A stretch of DNA of 64,000 nt from Streptomonospora salina. Lineage in GTDB: Bacteria > Actinomycetota > Actinomycetes > Streptosporangiales > Streptosporangiaceae. Where the stretch lies: positions 4,672,501 through 4,736,500 of the forward strand of contig NZ_JACHLY010000001.1 of assembly GCF_014204715.1 (NCBI RefSeq), in the 5' to 3' direction. A program made the translations under genes and the position numbers. The notes under the pieces are model-generated. The model was not told the origin of the DNA and did no database searches. It was given only the letters and a program-made list of their open reading frames with translations. Below, piece by piece: positions 26,449-35,306 of this stretch (position 1 is its first letter; each line of letters begins with the position of its first letter).

Positions 26449-27156
26449 TTGGCTACGTTCCACACAGGACCACAGACCCACCAGGCCGTGCCTCCTCAGC
26501 GGCCTGCTCTGGAACCCGGCCCAGCAGACAACCCCGGGAACAGGGACGAAACGGGGGCCGGGCGCCGCGACGCACCCGGTGTGGAACACGTGCGAGAGGA
26601 GACCCCCGGTCGTGCACCTGCGACCGGGGGCGCCACCCCCGGCCCTTCCGGGATCGGGGAGCAGGGCCGTGAGTGGGCGCTGTGGCGCGCACTCGACACC
26701 CGCCTACCCACGCACGCGGGATCGGGCGGGCGCACCAAATGGAACCGCACCCGCAACCGTTTGCCCAAGACCCACACCCTCGACGCGCTATGCGCCGGCA
26801 CGACCGACACCGTCACCGCAACCGTGTCCGCGGTGCTGGTGGCCGCCTGCACCGGCCGCGGAACCCACGCCCGCACCCGGTGCGGCAAGCACGGGTTCCC
26901 GAGGCTGTACATGCCCCGCACCAAGGCGTTCCACGGGTTCGCCACCGGCGACCTCGTCCGCGCGGTCGTGCCCACCGGCAAGAACGCCGGAACCCATACC
27001 GGCCGGGTCGCGGTGCGGTCCAACGGCAAGTTCAACGTCACCACCGACCGCGGCGCTGTCCAGGGCATCCACCACCGCCACGTCCGCCGCCTCCAGCGAG
27101 GAGACGGTTACGGCTACACAACCGGAAAGGAGGGAGCGGCTTCCTCCCCGGTCTGA
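26449..27156 (+). CDS. iscB: Truncated IscB: N-terminal extension fused to RuvC-III and C-terminal domain
   Basis: 235 residues from TTG 26449, 5 bases after the strong site GGGAGGTGA. Residues 1-74 are the low-complexity extension seen in actinobacterial IscB proteins (MATFHTGPQTHQAVPPQRP). At REWALWRAL (74-82) the sequence jumps into the region normally found after the HNH domain. RTKWNRTRNRLPKTHTLDALC (95-115) holds RuvC-III with His109 and Asp112, and TGRGTHARTRCGKHGFPRLY to the end is the C-terminal domain. The PLMP, RuvC-I, bridge-helix, RuvC-II and HNH segments are missing with no frameshift. DNA cleavage is therefore not expected; RNA or DNA binding might remain. It could be a decaying remnant, since long open frames survive easily at this GC content. 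Confidence 0.75.
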   Translation: MATFHTGPQTHQAVPPQRPALEPGPADNPGNRDETGAGRRDAPGVEHVREETPGRAPATGGATPGPSGIGEQGREWALWRALDTRLPTHAGSGGRTKWNRTRNRLPKTHTLDALCAGTTDTVTATVSAVLVAACTGRGTHARTRCGKHGFPRLYMPRTKAFHGFATGDLVRAVVPTGKNAGTHTGRVAVRSNGKFNVTTDRGAVQGIHHRHVRRLQRGDGYGYTTGKEGAASSPV

Positions 27157-27184
27157 CGGCCGGGGGATCCGCTGCAGAACCCTG

Positions 27185-27967
27185 ATGACCACGGATCTGA
27201 TCGTCGGATTCTTCACGCTGACGGCGCTGGAGATCGTCCTCGGCATCGACAACCTCGTATTCATCTCGATCCTGGCGAACAAGCTGCCCGAGCACCAGCG
27301 ACACCGGGCGCGCCAGCTCGGGATCGGACTGGCCCTGATCGGCCGGTTGGCGCTGCTGGGCTCGATCACGCTGATCATGCGGCTGACGGAGCCGCTGTTC
27401 GCGGTCGGCTCGTTCGAATTCAGCGGTCAGGCGCTCATCCTGCTCGTCGGCGGGCTCTTCCTCATCGCCAAGGCCACCTACGAGATCCACGAGAGCCTCG
27501 AAGGCGAGGAGGACCACGCCGGCTCGAAGGTGCGCGCCGCGATGGGCGCGGTGCTGATGCAGATCGTCGCACTGGACATCGTCTTCTCCCTGGACTCGGT
27601 GATCACGGCGGTCGGCATGATCGGGCCCGACGGCATCTGGGTGATGGTCGCCGCCGTGGTGATCGCCGTGATCGTCATGCTCGTCCTGTCGGGGCCGCTG
27701 AGCCGCTTCGTCAGCGACCACCCCACGGTCAAGATGCTGGCCCTGGCGTTCCTGCTGCTGATCGGCATGACCCTGGTCGCCGATGGCCTCGGCTTCCACG
27801 TGCCCAAGGGCTACATCTACACCGCGATGGGCTTCTCGCTGTTCGTGGAGGTCCTCAACCTGCTGCGCCGGCGCGCCCGCAGCGCTCCGGTGAAGCTCAG
27901 CAGCCGCTACTCCGAGGAGGGGGAGAGCCACGGCTCCGGCGCCCCCGCCGTCGGAAAGGCCGAGTGA
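27185..27967 (+). CDS. terC: TerC family integral membrane protein
   Basis: 260 residues with about seven membrane helices. The family signatures are ALEIVLGIDNLVFISIL near 14-30 and QIVALDIVFSLDSVITAVGM near 125-144, whose buried acidic residues are linked to metal ion (manganese, tellurite-related) transport in TerC relatives. The C-terminal tail is cytoplasmic, Ser/Gly/Glu-rich. The ATG has no recognisable Shine-Dalgarno. The sequence just upstream (to 27173) is the hairpin end of the IscB element, so insertion may have removed the native ribosome binding site and promoter. Alternatively it is translated by reinitiation after iscB, whose stop is 29 bases upstream. Confidence 0.88.
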   Translation: MTTDLIVGFFTLTALEIVLGIDNLVFISILANKLPEHQRHRARQLGIGLALIGRLALLGSITLIMRLTEPLFAVGSFEFSGQALILLVGGLFLIAKATYEIHESLEGEEDHAGSKVRAAMGAVLMQIVALDIVFSLDSVITAVGMIGPDGIWVMVAAVVIAVIVMLVLSGPLSRFVSDHPTVKMLALAFLLLIGMTLVADGLGFHVPKGYIYTAMGFSLFVEVLNLLRRRARSAPVKLSSRYSEEGESHGSGAPAVGKAE

Positions 27968-28091
27968 CCCGCCCGACCGCCGGGGGGTCGGTCCCGCGCC
28001 GCCGGGCGGATTATGCTGGGAGCAGCACGGCGCCGCGGACCGGTCCGCGGCGGTCGGGGCGGATCCCAGACGCGGTGGGGGTGAGCGCACG

Positions 28092-28637
28092 ATGAGCGAG
28101 GCCGAGCGGGAAGCCCCCTTCGGCGACCCGGACGGCTTCCAGCGCCTGTGGACCCCGCACCGCATGGCCTACATCAAAGGCGAGAACCGGCCCACCGGCC
28201 CCGCCCCCGACGACGGATGCCCGTTCTGCCGCGCCCCCGGGCTGCCCGACGGCGAAGGCCTGGTGGTGGCCCGCGGCGAAACCGGGTACGCGGTGCTCAA
28301 CCTCTACCCCTACAACAGCGGGCACCTGCTGATCTGCCCCTACCGGCACGTCGCCGACTACACCGCACTCGACGGTGCCGAAGCCGCGGAGGCGGCGGCC
28401 CTGACCCAGGCCGGGATCACCGCGATGCGCCGCGCCTACGGGCCGCAGGGGTTCAACGTCGGTATGAACCTCGGCGCGCCCGCCGGCGCCGGAATCGCCG
28501 CCCACCTGCACCAGCACATCGTCCCCCGCTGGGAAGGCGACACCAACTTCATGCCCGTCATCGGGCGCACCAAGGTCCTGCCCGAACTCCTCGAGCAGAC
28601 CCGCGAGGCCCTTTCCCAGGCCTGGCCTCAGGAGTGA
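28092..28637 (+). CDS. HIT family hydrolase / Ap4A phosphorylase-like
   Basis: 181 residues. The histidine triad is HLHQH at 138-142 followed by IVPRW, and an upstream CPFC pair (near 41-44) suggests a structural zinc site. The plan matches actinobacterial HIT proteins such as Mycobacterium tuberculosis Rv2613c, reported to cleave diadenosine tetraphosphate phosphorolytically. In mycobacteria this gene also precedes pgsA, the acyltransferase and pimA, as here. A DUF393 gene is inserted between HIT and pgsA in this genome. The stop overlaps the DUF393 start by 4 bases. Confidence 0.9.
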   Translation: MSEAEREAPFGDPDGFQRLWTPHRMAYIKGENRPTGPAPDDGCPFCRAPGLPDGEGLVVARGETGYAVLNLYPYNSGHLLICPYRHVADYTALDGAEAAEAAALTQAGITAMRRAYGPQGFNVGMNLGAPAGAGIAAHLHQHIVPRWEGDTNFMPVIGRTKVLPELLEQTREALSQAWPQE

Positions 28638-29086
28638 CCGCCGCAGAAGAGGTGAGTCCCATCGCCACGCAGCGCCCCGCACCGGTGCTGATCTTCGACG
28701 GCGACTGCGGTTTCTGCACCGGCAGTGTCCGGCTGGTATGCCGCTTCGTCGAGCCGCGCCTGCGCGCCGTTCCCTGGCAGACCGGCGACCTGCCCCCGGC
28801 CGCGCGTACCCGGGCCCGGGAGGAGGTCCTGCTGCTGGACGCCGCCGGCACCCGGCTCTGGGGCGGTATCGACGCGGTCGCCGTGCTCCTGCTCGCCAGC
28901 CGGCGCCCCCTGTGGCAGCCGGCCGGCTGGCTGCTGCGCCGCGCGCCCCTGCGCGCCGTGGGCGGCGCCGCCTACCGCTGGGTCGCACGCAACCGCCACC
29001 GGTTGCCCGGAGGGGCGCCGGCCTGCGCCGCCGGCGCCGCGGACGGTGCCGGGCCGCGTCCCGCGGCTGCGGGAGGTGGCGGGTGA
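28634..29086 (+). CDS. DUF393 (DCC family) thiol oxidoreductase-like protein
   Basis: 150 residues from GTG 28634, which overlaps the HIT stop (GTGA); GTG 28652 is an alternative that removes six residues. The family signature DGDCGFCTGSV begins near residue 23 and gives the CxxC-like pair of DCC-family proteins, which have a thioredoxin-like fold of unknown role. The middle (LLLASRRPLWQPAGWLLR) is hydrophobic, and ARNRHRLPGG is the usual family ending. The tail after that is low-complexity Ala/Gly. It sits inside the phosphatidylinositol operon, but no link to lipid synthesis is known. Confidence 0.75.
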   Translation: MTAAEEVSPIATQRPAPVLIFDGDCGFCTGSVRLVCRFVEPRLRAVPWQTGDLPPAARTRAREEVLLLDAAGTRLWGGIDAVAVLLLASRRPLWQPAGWLLRRAPLRAVGGAAYRWVARNRHRLPGGAPACAAGAADGAGPRPAAAGGGG

Positions 29087-29207
29087 CGTTCGCACGGAAA
29101 GCGACGTGCGGCGCCGGCGGGCTCGGCGGCCGACCCCCGTCCGGCCCGCGTGCGCCGGACCGCCGCGTGGCCTCTCCCGCTCCTGCGCACTACGATCTTG
29201 AGAGATC

Positions 29208-29840
29208 ATGCTGAGAAACCTGCGTCCCGTTTTCAACCGAATGCTGCTGCCCCCCGGCCGACTGCTGGCCAGGGTCGGCGTCACCCCGACCATGGTCACC
29301 CTCGTCGGCGCCTTCGGCGTCGTCGCCGCGTCCCTGGTCTTCTACCCCCGCGGCGAGCTCTTCATCGGATCGGTCGCGGTCACGGCCTTCGTGCTGCTGG
29401 ACATGCTCGACGGCGCCGTGGCCCGCGCCGCCGACCGCACGACCCGCTGGGGCGCCTTCCTCGATTCGACTCTGGACCGCCTTTCCGACGCGGCCATCCT
29501 CAGCAGCCTGGTGCTGTGGTTCTTCGGCGGCGGAGACGCGCCCCTGCTGGGCTATGTCACCCTGTTCTGCCTCGTCAGCGGGTTCGGCATCTCCTACATC
29601 AAGGCCCGCGCCGAAGGGCTGGGCGCCAACTGCGACGTCGGGTTCGCCGAGCGCACCGAGCGACTCGTGATCCTCCTGGTGGCCGTGGGCCTGGGCGGAC
29701 TCGGCGTGCCCTACGTGCTGTCGGCCGGGTTGTGGATCCTGGCCGCCCTCAGCGGCATCACCGTCGTGCAGCGCCTGATCGAGACGCGCAACCGCCTCAC
29801 CCGGCCGCGCCGCCCCGCCGGCGACACCGGCACGGTTTAG
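29208..29840 (+). CDS. pgsA: Phosphatidylinositol phosphate synthase (CDP-alcohol phosphotransferase)
   Basis: Joins CDP-diacylglycerol with inositol 1-phosphate to make phosphatidylinositol phosphate, the lipid base for PimA. 210 residues with about six membrane helices. The family motif is complete: Asp65, Asp68, Gly69, Ala72-Arg73, Gly82, Asp86 and Asp90 in the D-x2-DG-x2-AR-x8-G-x3-D-x3-D order. Assignment as PIP synthase rather than another CDP-alcohol enzyme rests on its place directly before the PIM acyltransferase and pimA genes, the order known in mycobacteria. The ATG lacks a strong ribosome binding site. Confidence 0.9.
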   Translation: MLRNLRPVFNRMLLPPGRLLARVGVTPTMVTLVGAFGVVAASLVFYPRGELFIGSVAVTAFVLLDMLDGAVARAADRTTRWGAFLDSTLDRLSDAAILSSLVLWFFGGGDAPLLGYVTLFCLVSGFGISYIKARAEGLGANCDVGFAERTERLVILLVAVGLGGLGVPYVLSAGLWILAALSGITVVQRLIETRNRLTRPRRPAGDTGTV

Positions 29841-29903
29841 GGCGCGTCCGATGGGCCGCTCGCCACGGACGGACGCGTCGAACACACCCGAAAGGGGGCG
29901 GAC

Positions 29904-30830
29904 ATGTCCGAACGCGCGACGACGGCGCTCTACACTCTGGGCTGGTCGCTGCTGCGGCGCGTCCCCGAACGCGCCGGGCGCGCCGCGTTCAGCGCCGTGG
30001 CCGACGCCGCATGGCTGCGCCGCGGCCCCGGCGTGCGCCGCCTGGAGGCCAACCTGCGCCGCGTGGCCGGTCCCGAAGCCGGCGGCGACCGCATCCGCGC
30101 GCTCGCGCGCGTCGGCATGCGGTCGTACCTGCGCTACTTCTACGAGATGTTCATGCTGGAGGCTTACAGCGACGCGGACGTGCGCGAGCGCGTGCACTGC
30201 ACCGGCGTCGACGCCCTCCAGGACATCCTCGACTCCGGGCGCGGCGTCGTCGCCGCGCTTCCGCACATGGGCAACTGGGACCTCGCCGGCGCGTGGATCA
30301 CCCGCTACGGAATCCCCCTGACCACCGTGGCCGAGAGACTCGAACCCGAGGCGCTGTTCCAGCGCTTCGTCGCCTTCCGCGAAAGCCTCGGCATGGAGGT
30401 GCTGCCGCTGACCGGCGGCCCCGCCCACAGCGCCGGGGTTCTCGCCCGCAGGCTGCGCCAGGGCGGCTTCGTGTGCCTGCTCGCCGACCGCGACCTCACC
30501 GAGAACGGAATCGACGTCGAATTCTTCGGCGAATCCGCGCGCCTTCCGGCCGGGCCGGCGGCGCTGGCCGAGCGCACCGGCGCCGCTCTGCTCCCCGTGG
30601 CGATGTGGCACGACGGCGGGCGCCTGCGGATCGACATCCGCGCCGAGATCCCGGTGCCCGCCGCGACCGGCCGGACCGAGCGGGTCCGGGCCATGACCGC
30701 CCAGCTCGCGGGGGTCTTCGAAGGCGCCATCGCCGAACACCCGCAGGACTGGCACATGCTCCAGCGCGTCTTCGCCGCCGACCTGGACTCCGGCGGCCGC
30801 GTCCCGAACCGGAAGCGGACGACGCGATGA
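29904..30830 (+). CDS. Phosphatidylinositol mannoside acyltransferase, PatA-like
   Basis: 308 residues of the lysophospholipid/HtrB acyltransferase family, acting at the inner membrane face. The catalytic HxxxxD motif is PHMGNWD with His121 and Asp126; a second family block is LLADRDLTENGIDVEFFGE near 193-211. In mycobacteria the gene at this position (Rv2611c, PatA) acylates the mannose of PIM1 or PIM2. The ATG follows AAAGGGGG closely, and the stop overlaps the pimA start (ATGA), giving coupled translation with the mannosyltransferase that makes its substrate. Confidence 0.9.
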   Translation: MSERATTALYTLGWSLLRRVPERAGRAAFSAVADAAWLRRGPGVRRLEANLRRVAGPEAGGDRIRALARVGMRSYLRYFYEMFMLEAYSDADVRERVHCTGVDALQDILDSGRGVVAALPHMGNWDLAGAWITRYGIPLTTVAERLEPEALFQRFVAFRESLGMEVLPLTGGPAHSAGVLARRLRQGGFVCLLADRDLTENGIDVEFFGESARLPAGPAALAERTGAALLPVAMWHDGGRLRIDIRAEIPVPAATGRTERVRAMTAQLAGVFEGAIAEHPQDWHMLQRVFAADLDSGGRVPNRKRTTR

Positions 30831-31975
30831 GGGTCGGTCTGGTCTGCCCCTACACCTGGGAAGTCCCCGGCGGTGTGCAGCAGCACGTCGGCGACCTCGC
30901 CCGAGCGCTGCAGCGGCTGGGCCACGACGTCTCCGTGCTGGCGCCCTGCGACTCCGAGACCGAGCTCGACGACCACGTCGTCTCGGCGGGGAGGGCCGTG
31001 CCCGTGCCCTACAACGGTTCGGTCGCGCGGCTGTCCTTCGGGTTCCGCGCCGCCGCGCGGGTCCGCCGCTGGATCCGCGCGGGCGCCTTCGACGTGCTCC
31101 ACGTGCACGAGCCCGCCGCGCCCAGCCTGTCCCTGCTGGCCTGCTGGGTCGCCGAAGGCCCGATCGTGGCGACCTTCCACGCCTCCACGCCCCGCTCACG
31201 CGCGCTGGCCGTCTCGGCCGGCGCGCTCCAGCCCGCGCTGGAGAAGATCAACGGCCGCATCGCCGTCTCCGACGCCGCGCGCACGACGCTCGTACAACAC
31301 CTGGGCGGCGACGCCGTACTCGTCCCCAACGGTGTCGCGGTGGACCGCTACACCCACGCCCGCCCCTTCGACGGCTGGCCCGGCGAGGGCGGCGCCATCG
31401 GATTCCTGGGCCGCATCGACGAGTCCCGCAAAGGGCTGGGCGTGCTGCTGGACGCCTTCGACACCCTCGGTCGCGAGCGCACCGGTCTGCGACTGCTGAT
31501 CGCCGGCCCCGGCGACACCGCCGAGGTGCGCGAGCGCGTCGCGCCCGAGCTGCGCGACCGGGTCGTCTGCCTGGGCCGGGTCGACGAGGCCGACAAGGTG
31601 CGCGCTTACCACTCGGTCGACGTGTTCTGCGCCCCCAACCTGGGCGGCGAGAGTTTCGGGATCGTGCTCGCCGAAGCGATGTCGGCGGGAGCCCCGATCC
31701 TCGCCAGCGACATCCCCGCCTTCTCCAGCGTGCTGCGCGAAGGCGCGGCCGGACGCCTGTTCGCCACCGGCGACCCGGCCGGACTGGCGCGCGGCGCCGC
31801 CGAACTGCTCGACGCCCCCGAGCGCCGCGAGACGCTCTCCCGCGCCGCCCGCGCGGCCGTCGACGCCTACGACTGGCGCACGGTCGCCGCCGACGTCGTG
31901 CGGGTCTACGAGACCGTGCTGCCGCTGGAACGCAACGCGGGTCCGGTGACCGCCGGCCGCCAGGAGCCCGTATGA
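30827..31975 (+). CDS. pimA: Phosphatidylinositol alpha-mannosyltransferase PimA, GT4
   Basis: Transfers mannose from GDP-mannose to phosphatidylinositol, the first step of PIM synthesis. 382 residues with a GT-B fold. The N-terminal Rossmann half begins MRVGLVCPYTWEVPGGVQQH, whose GGVQ loop contacts the sugar nucleotide. The C-terminal half carries GFLGRIDESRKG near 195 and the GT4 pair Glu275 and Glu283 in ESFGIVLAE. Length and both motifs match mycobacterial PimA. It is the fourth gene of a tightly spaced lipid operon, and the small membrane-protein gene at 32002 follows 26 bases later. Confidence 0.93.
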   Translation: MRVGLVCPYTWEVPGGVQQHVGDLARALQRLGHDVSVLAPCDSETELDDHVVSAGRAVPVPYNGSVARLSFGFRAAARVRRWIRAGAFDVLHVHEPAAPSLSLLACWVAEGPIVATFHASTPRSRALAVSAGALQPALEKINGRIAVSDAARTTLVQHLGGDAVLVPNGVAVDRYTHARPFDGWPGEGGAIGFLGRIDESRKGLGVLLDAFDTLGRERTGLRLLIAGPGDTAEVRERVAPELRDRVVCLGRVDEADKVRAYHSVDVFCAPNLGGESFGIVLAEAMSAGAPILASDIPAFSSVLREGAAGRLFATGDPAGLARGAAELLDAPERRETLSRAARAAVDAYDWRTVAADVVRVYETVLPLERNAGPVTAGRQEPV

Positions 31976-32001
31976 CCGCCCGCGACCCCGGATAGCCGCC
32001 G

Positions 32002-32556
32002 ATGCCCGACTGGATCTCCACCCTGGCTCTGGCCGTCGCTGCGCTCGTGCTGCTGTCGGCCTACGTATCCTGGCGCGCCGGGCGGCTGGACCGGCTGCAC
32101 ACCCGCGTCGAGACCGCCTACGCCGCGCTGGACGCCGCGCTGCTGCGGCGCGGCGCCGTGGCGCTGGAGCTGGCCGCCTCCCCGGAGCTGGAACCGGCCT
32201 CGGCGGTGCTGCTGGGCGACGCCGCGGCCTATGCGCGCCGCGCCCACGGCGGCGACCGCGCGGCGCGCGAACAGGCGGAGAGCAACCTCTCGCGGGCTCT
32301 GCGCGCGGTGCTGGACGAGCCCGGGTTCGCCGAGGAGACGGCCGCCGCCGACGGTGCCGCCGCCGACGTCGCCGCGGAAGTGCGGGCCGCCGCCAAGCGG
32401 GTGCTGCTGGCCCGGCGCTTCTACAACAACGCCGTGGCCGGCATCCGCGAGGCCCGGTCCCGCCGGCTGGTGCGGCTGCTGCGGCTGGCGGGCCGCGCCC
32501 CCGTTCCCGAGTTCTTCGAGATGGACGACGAGCCGCCCGCACCCGTCCCCGCGTGA
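32002..32556 (+). CDS. Single-pass membrane protein of the PIM operon
   Basis: 184 residues. One N-terminal membrane helix (STLALAVAALVLLSAYVSW, about 6-24) is followed by a long Ala/Arg/Glu helical cytoplasmic part and a conserved-looking FYNNAVAGIREARSRR near 141-156, ending in an acidic/Pro tail with PEFFEMDDEP. The helix plus FYNNAV segment recalls LemA-type proteins, a weak similarity. Genes of this kind follow pimA in several actinobacteria (the Rv2609c position). The function is unknown. No strong ribosome binding site is seen, so coupling to pimA is possible. Confidence 0.75.
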   Translation: MPDWISTLALAVAALVLLSAYVSWRAGRLDRLHTRVETAYAALDAALLRRGAVALELAASPELEPASAVLLGDAAAYARRAHGGDRAAREQAESNLSRALRAVLDEPGFAEETAAADGAAADVAAEVRAAAKRVLLARRFYNNAVAGIREARSRRLVRLLRLAGRAPVPEFFEMDDEPPAPVPA

Positions 32557-32781
32557 GCGCTGGACCCGCAGCCCCCGGGCCCGCTGGAACAGCGGATCGG
32601 CCGGATGTGTTGTCCCCGCAGAGTCGTCCCCGCACAGGTGCACGAACCGGTGCACGAACCGGTGAACTACCATGGAGCCCGGGACAGCACCGGCCGCACG
32701 CCGCTGACGTGCCAGGTCGACCATCCGACGCGCACCGGGCCCCGCACCCCGGTCCGCCCGACCTTTTGGGAGTCCGCCACC

Positions 32782-33690
32782 GTGACCGACACCGCCGACA
32801 CCGCCGACAGCGCCGTCGGCACCACCCGCGTCAAGCGGGGGATGGCAGAGCAGCTCAAGAACGGCGTGATCATGGACGTGGTCACCGCCGAGCAGGCCCG
32901 GATCGCCGAAGACGCCGGAGCCGTAGCGGTCATGGCCCTGGAGCGCGTGCCCGCCGACATCCGCTCGCACGGCGGCGTGGCGCGCATGTCCGACCCCGAC
33001 ATGATCGACGGCATCATCGAGGCCGTCTCCATCCCCGTCATGGCCAAGGCCCGCATCGGCCACTTCGTCGAGGCGCAGGTCCTGCAGTCCCTCGGCGTCG
33101 ACTTCATCGACGAGTCCGAGGTGCTCACCCCCGCCGACGAAGCCCACCACGTCGACAAGTGGGCCTTCACCGTCCCGTTCGTCTGCGGCGCCACCAGCAT
33201 CGGCGAGGCGCTGCGCCGCATCGCCGAGGGCGCGGCCATGATCCGCTCCAAGGGCGAAGCCGGCACCGGCAACGTCGTCGAGGCCACGCGCCACATGCGC
33301 GCCATCCGCTCCGAGATCGCCCGGCTGGGCACCCTGGACGGAGCCGAGCTCTTCGGCGCCGCCAAGGAGATGCAGGCGCCCTACGAGGTCGTCAAGGACG
33401 TCGCGCGCCTGGGCAGGCTCCCGGTGCCGCTGTTCTCCGCCGGCGGCGTCGCCAGCCCGGCCGACGCGGCACTGATGCGCCAGCTCGGCGCCGAGAGCGT
33501 CTTCGTCGGATCGGGCATCTTCAAGTCCGGCGACCCGGCCAAGCGCGCCGACGCCATCGTCCAGGCGACCCTGCACTACCGCGACCCCGGGGTCGTCGCC
33601 AAGGTCTCGCGCGGTCTGGGCGACGCGATGGTCGGCATCAACGTGGACGACCTGGAGGAGTCCGAGCGCTACGCCGGACGCGGCTGGTAG
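32782..33690 (+). CDS. pdxS: Pyridoxal 5'-phosphate synthase, synthase subunit
   Basis: Makes pyridoxal phosphate from ribose 5-phosphate, glyceraldehyde 3-phosphate and ammonia supplied by PdxT. 302 residues from GTG 32782 with GGGAG about 8 bases upstream; longer in-frame starts add non-conserved sequence. The TIM-barrel landmarks are intact: [19 protein letters not shown] at the N-terminus, the Schiff-base lysine Lys89 in [11 protein letters not shown], and [12 protein letters not shown] plus the [10 protein letters not shown] phosphate loop near 250. Twelve PdxS and twelve PdxT form the holoenzyme. pdxT follows 70 bases downstream. Confidence 0.96.
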   Translation: MTDTADTADSAVGTTRVKRGMAEQLKNGVIMDVVTAEQARIAEDAGAVAVMALERVPADIRSHGGVARMSDPDMIDGIIEAVSIPVMAKARIGHFVEAQVLQSLGVDFIDESEVLTPADEAHHVDKWAFTVPFVCGATSIGEALRRIAEGAAMIRSKGEAGTGNVVEATRHMRAIRSEIARLGTLDGAELFGAAKEMQAPYEVVKDVARLGRLPVPLFSAGGVASPADAALMRQLGAESVFVGSGIFKSGDPAKRADAIVQATLHYRDPGVVAKVSRGLGDAMVGINVDDLEESERYAGRGW

Positions 33691-33760
33691 AACCGCCCGC
33701 GGAGCCGGTGCGGGACGCCCGCGCCGGCCGCGGCCGAGCCACCCGAGCGAGAGGGAGTCT

Positions 33761-34369
33761 GTGACCGCCACACCCACCGTCGGCGTTCTCGCCCTGCAGG
33801 GCGACACCGCCGAGCACCTGCGCGTGCTCGGCGACCTCGGCGTCCCGGCCGAACCGGTCCTCGCCCCCGAAGACCTCGACCGGGTCGACGGAGTGGTCCT
33901 GCCCGGCGGGGAGTCCACCACGATGTCCAAGCTCGCCGCGCGCTACGGGCTCCTGGAGCCGCTGCGCAAGCACATCGACGGCGGCATGCCCGCCTACGGC
34001 ACCTGCGCCGGCATGATCCTGCTCGCCGACCGCATCCTCGACGGCGCCGCGGAGCAGGAGACCGTCGGCGGCCTCGACATGACGGTGCGGCGCAACGCGT
34101 TCGGCCGCCAAAGCGACTCCTTCGAGGCGGGCATCGACATCGACGGCATCGGCGGCGCCCCCTTCGAAGCGGTCTTCATCCGGGCGCCCTGGGTCGAGTC
34201 GGTGGGCGATCGGGTGCGGGTCCTGGGCCAGACCCCCTACGGTGAGCGGGCCGGTAGGATCGTCGCGGTACGACAGGGCGGCCTGCTGGCTACCTCTTTC
34301 CATCCCGAACTCACCGGTGACCCGCGGATACACCGGTTCTTTGTCGACATGGTGAAAGGACAGGTATGA
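33761..34369 (+). CDS. pdxT: Pyridoxal 5'-phosphate synthase, glutaminase subunit
   Basis: Class I glutamine amidotransferase that releases ammonia into PdxS. 202 residues from GTG with AGGGAG just upstream. The triad is visible: Cys82 in GTCAGM, and His181 and Glu183 in HPEL; the oxyanion segment GGEST lies near 47-51. Length is normal. Its stop overlaps the start of the YebC-type gene by 4 bases (ATGA), a linkage common in actinobacteria. Confidence 0.95.
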   Translation: MTATPTVGVLALQGDTAEHLRVLGDLGVPAEPVLAPEDLDRVDGVVLPGGESTTMSKLAARYGLLEPLRKHIDGGMPAYGTCAGMILLADRILDGAAEQETVGGLDMTVRRNAFGRQSDSFEAGIDIDGIGGAPFEAVFIRAPWVESVGDRVRVLGQTPYGERAGRIVAVRQGGLLATSFHPELTGDPRIHRFFVDMVKGQV

Positions 34370-35115
34370 GCGGCCACTCCAAGTGGGCCACCACCAAGCA
34401 CAAGAAGGCCGCGATCGACGCCAAGCGCGGCAAGCTCTTCGCCAAGCTGGTGAAGAACGTCGAGGTGGCTGCACGCACGGGCGGCGGGGACCTGGAAGGC
34501 AACCCCACCCTGTACGACGCCATCCAGAAGGCGAAGAAGAGTTCGGTGCCGCTCGACAACATCGAGCGCGCCCGCAAGCGCGGTTCCGGCGAAGAAGCCG
34601 GCGGCGCCGACTGGCAGACCGTCTGGTACGAGGGATACGCCGCAGGCGGGGTCGCGCTGCTCGTCGAGTGCCTCACCGACAACCGCAACCGCGCGACCTC
34701 CGAGGTGCGCATGGCGGTCACCCGCAGCGGCGGCTCGATGGGCGACGCCGGATCGGTGTCCTACCTCTTCACGCGCAAGGGCGTCGTGACGGTCTCCAAG
34801 GACAGCGCCACCGAGGACGACGTCACCCTCGCGGTGGTCGAAGCCGGCGGCGAGGACGTCAACGACCTCGGCGAGTCCTTCGAGGTCGTCAGCGAACCCA
34901 ACGAGATCGTCAACGTGCGCACGGCACTGCTGGAAGCGGGCATCGAGTACGACTCGGCCGAGGTCTCCTTCCTGCCCAGCGTCGAGGTCCGGGTAGGCGA
35001 GAACGACGCGAAGAAGGTCATGCGCGTGGTCGACGCCCTGGAGGACTCCGACGATGTGCAGAACGTCTACACCAACGCCGACATCCCCGACGACGTCATG
35101 GCCAAGCTCGGCTAG
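34366..35115 (+). CDS. YebC/PmpR family transcriptional regulator
   Basis: 249 residues. The N-terminus [22 protein letters not shown] is the highly conserved start of the family (RNA/DNA-binding basic domain). Downstream are the second and third domains with [18 protein letters not shown] and [11 protein letters not shown]. YebC-type proteins have been described both as transcription regulators and, more recently, as ribosome-associated factors that help at proline stretches. In actinobacteria the gene lies just before ruvC, as here. It closes the pdxST operon and is followed by a strong terminator. Confidence 0.94.
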   Translation: MSGHSKWATTKHKKAAIDAKRGKLFAKLVKNVEVAARTGGGDLEGNPTLYDAIQKAKKSSVPLDNIERARKRGSGEEAGGADWQTVWYEGYAAGGVALLVECLTDNRNRATSEVRMAVTRSGGSMGDAGSVSYLFTRKGVVTVSKDSATEDDVTLAVVEAGGEDVNDLGESFEVVSEPNEIVNVRTALLEAGIEYDSAEVSFLPSVEVRVGENDAKKVMRVVDALEDSDDVQNVYTNADIPDDVMAKLG

Positions 35116-35138
35116 AGTCCCCGCGCCTCCGCGCCCGT

Positions 35139-35184
35139 ACGCCGCACGCCCCGCACTCCGGTCCCGGAGCGGGGCGTGCGGCGT
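35139..35184 (+). terminator. Strong rho-independent terminator after yebC
   Basis: A perfect 16-bp stem (ACGCCGCACGCCCCGC with its complement) with a 14-base loop, ending in TTT. It lies 23 bases after the yebC stop. Confidence 0.9.
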
Positions 35185-35306
35185 TTCGCGCCCGCCGGGC
35201 CGCCCGGGTGCCGCGGATCCGCCCGCTCGCCCCGCTGCGCGCGGCCGCGCGCGGTAGGGTGGCCAACCGCCGAAGCAGTCCCGCCCAGCCGCGTGAGCGA
35301 GGCCCC

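Larger units (their letters stand above)
26300..27173 (+). mobile_element. IS200/605-type IscB element, internally deleted; left end uncertain
   Basis: Unit made of an omega-RNA-like leader, a shortened iscB and a right-end hairpin. The right end is marked by nested stems: AGCGG 27135-27139 with CCGCT 27169-27173, and CCCCGG 27146-27151 with CCGGGG 27160-27165. The iscB stop codon lies in the loop. The left end is set only by the start of structured sequence. No tnpA transposase is present, as is usual for IscB elements moved in trans. It lies between the DUF885 gene and terC, ending 11 bases before the terC start. Confidence 0.65.
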
